Assembly: GCA_001414485.1 (NCBI GenBank)
Contig: LLEY01000005.1
Coordinates: forward strand, 248,001 to 312,000
From: Calycina herbarum
Taxonomy: Eukaryota; Ascomycota; Leotiomycetes; Helotiales; Pezizellaceae
DNA length: 64,000 nt
Direction: 5' to 3'
Shown here: positions 55,383 through 64,000 of the stretch, one piece after another
Numbering within the stretch: the stretch's first letter is position 1
Layout: the number at the start of each line of letters is the position of its first letter
The notes under the pieces: generated by a model
Told to the model about the DNA's origin: nothing
Database searches by the model: none
The model's input: the letters and a program-made list of their open reading frames with translations, nothing else
Program-made: the position numbers and the translations under genes

Positions 55383-58124
55383 ATGCCGCAACAAGGTACG
55401 TTCCATTCCATCATGATGCCGGCACACAAGGCTGTACCCACCAGAGGGGATATACTGGCGATTGCAACCTGGAATCATTGCTCTGGCCTCGAAACTATCC
55501 TTACAGCTGAAGTCTCTCGTCGATGATCCCCCCGATACCTCGGATTATGTTTCCTTGCCTTTCCTGTCCGTCGGTAATGGTGAAGCTGAAGCTGACGCTG
55601 ACTAACGATAGTTATCGTAAACCTCGCAGCCGTGACTGGCAATTTCGAGCCACGAGCCCTACTCCTCACACCAAACAATGATACATTTCCCATCGGTCGA
55701 GCCTCGAAGAGTGTGGTAAAGGGAATTCTGGGTGCTGCAGATAATGCGTGGTTCGATAGCCCCGTCATGTCCCGAGACCATGCCGAGTTACGCCTGGACC
55801 CCCAGACAACTGTGAGTGAACCACATACTTGCCACGGCTATGCTAACGGAGAGAAGAATGTCACTATTCACGACAACGGATCCATGCACGGCACCACTCT
55901 AAACGACAAGAGGTTGGAGCAGATGACCGAAGTCGTTTTGGCCAATGGCGATGTTCTTGTATTCGGTGCCGAAGTTAGACGAGGCCCAGAAGTTTTCCCT
56001 GCTTGCTCTTTCAAAGTAGACCTGGCATTTGCTCCCTACCAGTAAGCATTTCAACCTTGGTCAGATAATTAATTCTTGAACCCTTGCTGATTTCTATTTT
56101 GTAGCTCAGGAAACACCTTTTCCGCTCCTGATTCAGACATTGACGAGGACGAGGACGAAGTTTATGGCTCCAGCGACAGCGATAAGGATGAACGTGAGCG
56201 GGCGTCTAGCGGAGATTGCGTATCCATTGAGAGTCAACCTTCTATCCAAGAACCGGCCCAAATTGCATGCCCCCAACCCGTCAACGTTGCATATTCTATC
56301 CACGCAATCGATCTTACCCGTGATGACTCTCCAATCGTGTCAGGGAATTCTCAAATGATCGCCCTCACCAGAGACTCACCTATCGACAATAAGCCTATCG
56401 AGCTCCCACCCTCTCCCAATTCCCGATGCATGGAAGCAGTGCCAGTCCCACCAGTCCCATCAGCCAATATGGATGGTACAGCACAGCAAGGAGGGTTTTC
56501 CGCATACTCTGAGGATCATCCAGTGCTTGTGGACAGTGAGGGTGAATATGGTGAATATTCTTCAGGCCTCGATGATCATTCTGATATTGCCCTTTCAGAG
56601 GATTCCGATAATTCAGATGATTCTGCCTCTGAAGACTCAAACTCGAACTCGGATGACTCGGAGGACGTTGATGGCGCGGACGAGGAAGAAATTTCGGAAA
56701 GTTCCGACTCGGATGATGTTGACGATGAGCTGGAAGATTCGTTTGATGAGTCCCAAGATATTGATTCGTCCACACCACACTTCTCTGCCTATCCACACTC
56801 GGTGGGTGGACGTGGACAAGGCTGCCGTGGATTTGTCATGACACAAAACCATGCTGCAGGATCCGAAGATATCATGGATAGTGAGGATAATGAAGGTGAT
56901 GAAAGTGATTTGGGTCCTTCCGAATCAGGTAACGAGGTCAATGTCAAACTTCCTGAAGATTCCGAATGTTACTATACCAAGGAGGACTTTGCGAGCGTTT
57001 ACGACGAGGCCCCTGCTGCAAACCCTGCCACTACCATGGCATTTACTGGCGAATCTGTTGTCGTCAATCCCCATGGAGACATTGAAAAGGGTTCAGATCT
57101 AGGAACAAACATCTCATACCCATTATATCCTTGGTCTCAAGCTCCCCCGGTTCAAGCTGTGGAGCCGAGTCTCAATCCCGACATTGGTCAAGCAAACGCC
57201 AACAAGAACAAATCTGACCAGATCAGTAACCCCAACCTCTCGATTGGTAGACAACCTAGCCCATCAGATGCAGCAATGGTCAAGACTGCTCCAGCAAAAC
57301 CCGCTGAGCAAATGGCATTTGGCGTCTGGCAAAAAGCCCCGGAATTCGGTAAACTTTCTCAAACGCTTGGTGAAAAGACGGGCAAGCATGCTTTCTTCGA
57401 AGCACGAGAGAAGAATAAAGCTAAATTGTCTTTTGTGGCTGAAAAGACATTGGAGAATCCCACGGCACCTCTCTCGCTTCGCGAAGAGAAACCCCTCGTC
57501 TATAAACGATCATCGGGATCATTTGTGGCCAGAACGCCAGAAAACCTCGAGAAGATTCTATGGGGTTCAACCTCAACTCCACTTACCAACATGGAAGTTC
57601 CTGTTGAAAACCCCCAAGCAGTTCGTTTTAGCTATGAGGAACCAGAACCATTCCAATCGTTTCTACAGTATAAGTATCCAATTGGCATGAATGCATCTGC
57701 TCTTCCACTCATACCCTCTCCTCATTTGGAGCGTGCAACAAGCCCGGATTACGATATGACCAGTGCCGTCTCTTTCAACGAAAGTAAAGCCAAATCTATT
57801 CGCTCAAGACTGAGCATCCATGATATCATCGAAAAGTCTTCTCGGGACCAATCTCCACCACAGGCCGAAACAAAGGTTGGCAACAAGCGTAAGGCGAGTG
57901 AAATATCCGATTCCATCCAAGACGAAGTTAGAGCATGGGCCTCATCGCCAGATCGTTCAGCCGTAGGTGCACCAGTTGGCATTGACTTGGTCACAGTAGT
58001 TGAACATCCAAGAAAGAAGCTTAAGACGGTATTGGACCGAGTAGCTTATGCTGCTGTAGGAGGATTTGCCGTCGGCGCCACACTTTTCTTTGGCCTGGTT
58101 GCAACTGCCCCAGACTTCGTTTGA
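55383..58124 (+). CDS. tail-anchored FHA-domain protein with acidic disordered region
   Basis: Exon 1 (55383-55395) codes only MPQQ plus one base. GTACGT and an ATAG acceptor after ACTAAC join it to 55612, giving MPQQVIVNLAAVTGNFEPRA. Exon 2 ends at 56041 and the last exon is 56105-58124. A 45-nt GTGAGT...GCTAAC...AAG segment (55811-55855) inside exon 2 may be a further tiny intron: removal joins QTT to NVTIHD, which suits the FHA fold better, and both forms stay in frame (805 or 820 aa). The FHA domain (about residues 25-110) shows FPIGRAS, SRDHAEL and GSMHGTTLN, the phosphothreonine-binding GR, SxxH and NG-like positions. A long Asp/Glu/Ser-rich stretch follows. The C-terminus is a single span, AAVGGFAVGATLFFGLVA, nine residues from the end, suggesting a tail anchor. 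Family and role are unknown to me; SLMAP/Far9-type proteins have a similar layout but with coiled coils. Confidence 0.85.
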
Positions 58125-59478
58125 GGTGGTGGCATAAATTTGTTGACGTTGGTTCATGGTTTCATTTCAAGGCAAGACCGGAATGGTTGGGGTTTGGTTC
58201 GGGGTTCATAGGTTAGTGTGAGTCGGAGTATCACTAATGGTTATGAGGCTCTTTTTTTCTCTGGCAGGTCACCATATTCTTCTCATGCATTTCGGCGCTT
58301 CTCAAGGGTGGCGCGCTCTCTCTGGCTATTATTTCTGCAATGGCTCATGTTCACTACTGCTAGCTAAGGTTCTAGCTGCGGAAATAAACTTTTTTCATAC
58401 ATACGTGTGCGCCTAATTCATGAATTGTAGAATCTTTATTTTTTGATCTCACGAACGCCTGAGAACAATTCTGTGCCTATGGGGTTTGGTCTTAATTAAT
58501 TTAAATCATATTTCAATGCCTTTGCCCTTTGTTCCCTTCTTGTTTCTCATACTTGGCCTCTTTTTCATCTTTCATGCGGAAGAGACAAGTAGAAAGGAGC
58601 TCTCAAGTAGAAATCCATCTTGAATTAAAGTTTACAGTCAGTGAGCATGCCCCCCTTTGCCACCCCATCTATAAGCTTCACATACATATAGGGGAAATGC
58701 ATTGCCGTTGTCTAGACGGCCCAAGTAAATTCCTCATCTATTAAGATCAGTTGGAGGTATTCTGGGAAGGGATTTGGTTTGGATTTTAGTACCTGAGGGT
58801 ATGAAGTATTTTTGGTAAGTTGAGGGTGCGATATTGGTTTGCTCACGGTCGATAGGTAGGTGAGGAAGTGGGGTGAGCAGGAGTTGTGGGGATGTTGATT
58901 TGAGCTTGGAATTGCAATTAATCTGACTTTACTTCTATTTCGTTTTGATTTTACGGGTTGTGGTTTGGGTTTTGATTTACCTATTGCAGACGCTTGCTAT
59001 TTTGCTCACTTGATTGAGAGGGGGGTTGTACTTCGCACGTCTTCTTGATGAGTGAACCGGACATGGGCCCGTTCAAAGACCTAGGATATAACGAGGCTGC
59101 GGAATTACTTGAGAAAATTGGGAGTGTGGGGTGGAAGGAAGGAAGATATGGGGTTCTTCAATAAACATCAGGCAGGACTTCTTGAACCAAAAAAATCTTT
59201 CTCTTGGACTGACTACTTTCAAGTCAACAGGCGTAAGGTTAGTAGTTTTCTCACCGGTACCCGGTACACCAATGCAGTTTAATACATTCTTTCTCTCCAG
59301 TAGTCCTATTGGTGCTTCAGTCAAATTGTTAACGGTTTTCAAAGTTGATCCCACATTTTGTATGAGAAGAGCTTGTCGAAGTCGACAGGTGAGGAGAGCC
59401 GAGAGGTCGCGCGGGTTGAGTTGAGATGGGAGGAGCGAGCTGTCGAGACCCCGAGCAGCGAGAGGGCGAGAGATAGTG

Positions 59479-59545
59479 AGGTGGTGAGGTTGAGTCGAGG
59501 TCAAGGCCGCTCCTTCCCTGACTTTGTCCTTCAACCTCACCACCT
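59479..59545. repeat. hairpin-forming inverted repeat
   Basis: AGGTGGTGAGGTTGA (59479-59493) pairs perfectly with TCAACCTCACCACCT (59531-59545), a 15-bp stem with a 37-nt loop. CGCTCCTTCCC from the loop is repeated again at about 59564. Confidence 0.6.
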
Positions 59546-61312
59546 CCCGTCTAGACTCAAAGTCGCTCCTTCCCCACTGGTCTCGACTCGAGGTGCAGAC
59601 ATGACAGATGACTCTTTCGATTCCTTCTTGTTGAATATAAGGTGCCTAGTTTAACAACGCACAGTGGAGATTAATATTATTATGCTGCGAGTATGATTGT
59701 AAGGAATTTTAGATCGGAGACTGCCTGAGAAGAGTTCTATGACTATTTCTAAACTCTCTACTTATCTTGAAAATCAACGTTCGAGATTTGGGAGATCATT
59801 GAAGTTCTGACTGCCGCAGATCGAATCTGTGAATTGAGGTTAAGTCAAAGGCATTTCGAAAATCGAACCAAATTTGTTGCTACTAAATCTGGGTGTTGGT
59901 ACAGGTCAGCTAGCATGGCTCTGTGTAATGGCGAAGAGTGTTCGACGAGCACGTTGGAAGTGAGAAGACTGGAAGCTGGAATTGAGATAGCTTCGCTAAA
60001 GTGTGACCCAGATTCCCCACCTTCGAGTACACATAGCTCCTTCCGTATTCAAGCAAAGGAAATTCTATTCTCAGTTCAGTTCCTCGTGTCAGCAGCAAGC
60101 TGCAGGTTTCCTGTTACCGATATCACGGCTGCAACGCCGAGATCATGATGCTATCCCGGCTACCTGCATTTTATTTTCGATCTCTTGTCTGCCTATGTAT
60201 GCCCCTTCCGGCCTTTTTCGGGTGCATTGGTATGCGTCTTTTTTGATTCGGAATCTTGGGGAGTTTGTTTTTTCGGTTGTTGATGTACCGTGGATGGTGG
60301 GTGGGTGAAAGGTTTTCCATGTTGGTTGACACGAGGGATATTTTCAGTACGACACTGGTAAGCCTCACTTCTCCTGTGATGCCCGCGGTGGAGGTTTGTG
60401 TACGAGGGGAAATGGTTAGTTAAGGGGTGTTGGTATGAAGTCATATTTAGGGCAAGTGAGCTATCATATTTTGCGGCTGAAGGGGAGGGGACTGTGTTCG
60501 TGTAGAGGTCCATCAGGCATGACCATGAGTGGGTCTGACAGGAGAGTGGGGATAGATGATGCAGTCTAGGCGCTGACTACAGGAGGATTTGGTGGGGAGG
60601 CACCAGGGGGGGAGTTTTATCCTAACCTCTTGTGTTACGCGAGAGAAAGGGGAATCTGTTTTGCGGGATAACGCGAGATTTTTTGGGGGTGGCGTCGAGT
60701 GATCTCGGATAAGTGACCTCATTCCACGTGGATTGAATGGAGGTGGGGTTTTGGAGGAAGGGAATCTGGAGAGGGGGAGTTGCGACGTGAAGTCGGTAGG
60801 TATTTTCCCTAACCCGAAGCTGGGCGTGTCGACCTCGGAATGATAGAGATATTTTTGGGTTGGGGTGGAATTGCGACGTGGTTATTTTGCTAACCCGGGG
60901 TCGCCGAGGGTTTGAGATTTTGGACGATGAGCAAATATCTGTTCATTAGTTTTAGAATACTCCGCAGATCTTTCTACCAATCCTGGATATAGATACCCGA
61001 GAGGCCAAGGTACAGAACCCCTTGGATAATACTACGTTATCAGTATTTCAGCTTCTGTAGAAGGAACCGGTGTAACCTCCTTGCTTCGCATAGCCAGCAG
61101 CAAATAGGATCAGAGCCAAGGAGAAAACACGAAAACCCTCGGTTATCCCGCTGAAATTCTATTGATGTTTTCTTGTCCTCTCAGAATGCCTTATTTTAGG
61201 TGAGACATTCAAAGTAGCACAAACTTCTGTACCGTGGAGTTTTCAGCCCGACCGGTATATCAGCTGATACATATAGAATTCTGGATTTTTTCAAGCAGGT
61301 TCTAAAACTTGC

Positions 61313-61561
61313 TCACTCTTGATTTCGAGAAAGCCTTACGATCCTGCCAAGCATTTCATCGGAGTGGAGTTCAACGTTGACCTTGGTGAGGAGCACACCC
61401 TCCTCATATGAACAACCAAAATGATATACCTTGATGCATACCTTGGGCTTTGAGCAGAAGAACAACGCATCATCCCAATGCCAGCTGGTTAACATTTCGG
61501 CCGCAGCATCCCGCAGGAGCAAGGTCGAACCTTCTTCAAAGTCAGTCAAGGGTGTTGACAT
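61313..61561 (-). CDS. weak hypothetical ORF (82 aa)
   Basis: An 82-codon frame starting MSTPLTDFEEGSTLLLRDAA, with balanced amino-acid use and segments such as WHWDDALFFCSKPKVCIKVY. No domain is recognised. Composition is better than neighbouring frames, but nothing else (splice signals, promoter, repeats) supports it. It may be a fragment of a decayed gene. Confidence 0.3.
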   Translation of the reverse strand: MSTPLTDFEEGSTLLLRDAAAEMLTSWHWDDALFFCSKPKVCIKVYHFGCSYEEGVLLTKVNVELHSDEMLGRIVRLSRNQE

Positions 61562-62785
61562 GAGCTTAACTTCTTAAGTTGGTTCTTCCCCCGAGATAGC
61601 AGATTTACGCACGACCCTTGATCCACCAGGCCGCTGGTTGCATAAAGCCGGACGTCAATCATTCGATGTTCCCAAGAGCGTTCCAACCACGTACAGCAAC
61701 AACGGGTAGCGGCATAGATTCGGGTCCAAAGCCACGACTTTGGCAGCAGTCGTACTTGAGTGGCCTGTCAGAAGCTGCTCGTTGCATAGCCAGGCACACG
61801 AAAGCACCGTCTATTCATCATGGTGACAAGACTCCGTCTCATATCAAAACACAACGGTAACTGTAGTAGGGAGCGCCACTTCAGATTATCACTTCAGACG
61901 GCTCGGTACGCCGACTCGAGACATAGGAGAAAGGGCCGTCCTCTTGAGGTCCTTCTTTCTTCCTTCCCGTCTTTCGGCAGCCTTGCTGCACGTATCGAGA
62001 CTGGCGGTACTAGCGTAGGATCGCCGATTGAACGCCACGATAGAAACTATCCACGAATAGCATAGTCTCATTTTCCTATTGTGTCAAACGAAGATCAATA
62101 TGGCACTCACCTCTGCTTCGACTGGAGGTTCCCTTGCATCTTGCCGTGGTATAACCAACCAATGTAAACAACCAATGCGATGAATCTTCATGTCCATCTT
62201 CTTGGAGCTGTAGTCTGCTATTCGTTCCCGATGAAGGTACCATGGCATCGCTACCGACGAGTAGCAAAAGAGGTGTCTCTCGTGGCGCCATTGAGAAGCC
62301 GACTCAGAATCAGCAGACCACCTTCCTAATATATATCGGCTCTGATTGATATGTGAGCGATCCAATGGCGCACAATGCCGTTGTTCTTCCTCGAGGCGGT
62401 GTCGGTGTTGGCGAGGAGAAAGCTCCTTCTTTGCTACCCGGGCAGGCAGACGTCAACCCGAAGGTGGTGCCCAAGTACACCCATTTCGTATCGTGAGCTC
62501 CACGAGCACTGAATTGAATGTGAGATGTAAAGTTAGAAGTTGCATCTGTCTAGATCTGCCCAAGTATAAAGAGGCTTGCATAGTCCCATGTGAAGTGAGA
62601 TCTCACATCTTCACCAGATTTAAGCAAGATAGCCAATCTACACTCTGCAACACCTTTATCATATCATTCTACTTCTGCGCTTTTCACACTGCCAAAGATT
62701 CCATCACTTCTTTCTTCATTCACCTCCAAAGAGACACCATCTTAAAACTCACACTTCAATACCTCACTTTCCTCAATCCTCGCAA

Positions 62786-63019
62786 ATGTCACAATCACAA
62801 GTCATCTCTGAACCAAGACCTTGCTGTCTGAGTGATTATACTGTCGTTGAGTGCCCAGTCTGTAAAGGACACCCAAGATTGTACGAAGCCTCTTGATTTT
62901 AGCCTCAATCTTCAGTGCCTTCCCTATAACATTGACTAACAAGTTCAAGGGTCAAGACTTGCGCCAACTGCAATGGGTCAGGTTCTATTGTGTGCAATGC
63001 CCATTGCAGCGAGGTGTAA
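62786..63019 (+). CDS. tiny two-exon CxxCxG zinc-finger-like protein (54 aa)
   Basis: Exon 1, 62786-62880, reads MSQSQVISEPRPCCLSDYTV and then VECPVCKGHPRL. A GTACGA donor, a TGACTAAC branch site (about 62933) and an AAG acceptor at 62949 join it in frame to exon 2, 62950-63019, giving VKTCANCNGSGSIVCNAHC. Together the Cys pairs form C-x2-C-x-G ... C-x2-C-x-G-x-G-x3-C-x3-C, closely resembling the zinc-binding centre of type I DnaJ proteins, here free-standing with no J domain. Without splicing the first frame ends after EAS and the second half is lost. The emergence of the zinc-finger pattern only after splicing is good evidence that it is real. No neighbour gives functional context. Function is unknown; a small zinc-binding chaperone-like or regulatory peptide is possible. 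Confidence 0.7.
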
Positions 63020-64000
63020 ACATGGGTATCTTCTTTTGATGAAATGCGACAATCGCAATCGCTACTAGGACCCACGGGTACGGATTGGCCGGGTGTCTTG
63101 GCCACAACTTTCTGTCAAAATCTCGCTTACGAGAACTACGCCCCTTTCTTTCTCGGTTGTCGTAAATCTTTATCTTTCGTTCGGAGTTTCGATGCATGAC
63201 TGATGATTAAACGCATTTGGTGGGACAATGTAGGCTTGGGATGCAATGGCCGAGGGCGTATGAGCTGGGGTTATTGGGCTGTATCAGTGGAGAAGGAGAT
63301 GCTGGCTCCACAGAAAAATTCCGTTTACTTCAACCCAATCTGCCGTAGCTCGTCCTCCACGAGAACAGATCGGCATGTGATGGAAGCGGGAATGAAGCAG
63401 CTCATTGTACTTCTTTCATTTTTTTCCAGACGAGAAGATGGGAATTTCCCCAGATTCCGAGGGGGGATGGACATGGTAATTCACTTTGCGATAAAAAATT
63501 GAGGCGGAGGTTTCTCCGAACGTGTCACAATTACACCACTTTACGGGCTTCGGGTGTCTTAAATTCAAGTTTTTTTTCCTTCTCCCGATCGTTCTGATAT
63601 TATCTTTCCTGGCTTTTTTCGTGTGGGCATTCGAGTCTCTTTTGTCTTATCGTTCTCTCCCGCCCTCCTTCTAAAAGCCCTGCAGGTCTGTGCATGTCGT
63701 TGAGTCTTAAAAGTCCGAGGCCTAGAGGATAGAATTGACGTTGGTTGGTGGTTTTCTTGTGATGTGATTAACTGGCCGGTGTTGCACGGCATCCTAGGCC
63801 GCTTCGACTAAGGAGATGTCGTGTATCCCATCCAGAAACGGCCGTGTTGCAATCCTATTGAAATCTGTAGCCGTAGTGGGTCGGTATAGGGAAGGACAGA
63901 GATAAGTAAGTCCCGATATACTCAAATTTGTGGTGTTAACTGATCTTTGCCACCATTCGCATGATAGCACAGGAGATGCCTCGAAATTGTAGTACCAATG
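63020..64000. other. window end, no gene supported
   Basis: About 980 bp of mixed composition downstream of the small zinc-finger-like gene. Short frames exist on both strands without motif or splice support. A gene could start beyond the right edge. Confidence 0.45.

Larger units (their letters stand above)
58125..62785. other. 4.7-kb gene-poor region
   Basis: This is 3' UTR and then mixed intergenic DNA. Frames of 60-156 codons (the longest is on the minus strand at 59073-59543) have no motif, no signal peptide and composition like their surroundings, so they are not called. Structures seen are a strong hairpin at 59479-59545 and two partly similar CGACGTG...TTTTNNCTAACCC stretches near 60.78 and 60.87 kb. 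A weak ORF at 61313-61561 is listed separately. Confidence 0.5.

Noticed and set aside
54984..55526. 180-codon + strand frame upstream of the FHA gene
   Set aside because: It is built from a CT-rich leader with 7-bp tandem repeats and passes through the FHA start in the wrong frame. It is 5' UTR read-through.
59073..59543. 156-codon minus-strand frame
   Set aside because: It includes the hairpin and repeated GA/CT words, has no recognisable domain, and its composition equals the background.
1..64000. tRNA or rRNA genes, CRISPR arrays, biosynthetic gene clusters
   Set aside because: I looked for GGTTCGAATCC-type B boxes, rRNA-like stretches, regularly spaced repeats and PKS/NRPS/P450 motifs and found none convincing. 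A covariance-model scan would be needed for tRNA certainty.

Overview
This window comes from a filamentous ascomycete. Short spliceosomal introns (GTAAGT-type donors, CTAAC-like branch sites) interrupt most genes. The gene set is typical of Pezizomycotina: anp1 mannosyltransferase, MAG1 glycosylase, QCR7, mitochondrial carriers and a fungal-specific transcription-factor domain. The first 24.7 kb is an AT-rich block whose transposons carry the C-to-T / G-to-A damage left by repeat-induced point mutation (RIP). This two-speed layout fits Leotiomycetes (Helotiales), but that placement is inference.

Positions 1-24,750 hold no intact gene. They are a nested stack of decayed transposons that can be peeled apart by their termini. 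A truncated pogo/Fot1-like element touches the left edge (1-496). A complete pogo-like element lies at 1500-3685. A non-LTR retrotransposon (LINE) on the + strand follows from about 3.7 kb and ends near 24.74 kb in an (AAAT)n tail. The LINE is interrupted by a 606-bp TRIM-like miniature LTR element (4704-5309) and by a Ty3/gypsy element (gypsy-1, 8097-22778, minus strand). Gypsy-1 is itself interrupted by a second Ty3/gypsy element with a chromodomain (gypsy-2, 10832-17607, minus) and by a third pogo-like element (18964-20824, minus). LTR pairs, TIRs and target-site duplications support each boundary.

From about 24.8 kb the base composition becomes ordinary and genes appear. A small secreted cysteine-rich protein gene sits at the border and runs into a Stowaway-like MITE (25531-26226). 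Next come a small Cys-rich ORF (27522-27737), an MCP2/CQD2-type mitochondrial UbiB kinase-like protein, a divergent small membrane protein, and a mitochondrial NAD carrier. About 4 kb without a convincing gene follows. Then come a large secreted Cys-rich modular protein, a second MITE, QCR7, anp1, a divergent MAG1 DNA glycosylase, a broken multi-pass membrane protein gene, and a Zn-cluster-less fungal transcription factor-like protein. After a repeat-bearing intergenic stretch lie an IFRD-family gene and a divergent tail-anchored FHA protein. The last 5.9 kb is gene-poor and holds one tiny two-exon CxxCxG zinc-finger-like gene (62786-63019).

Several genes serve mitochondria (UbiB kinase-like protein, NAD carrier, QCR7), and anp1 serves Golgi mannan synthesis. 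I see no biosynthetic cluster or defence system. The most unusual content is the nested transposon stack, the antisense ORF inside gypsy-2, the TRIM-like element, the MITEs and the very small zinc-finger-like gene.
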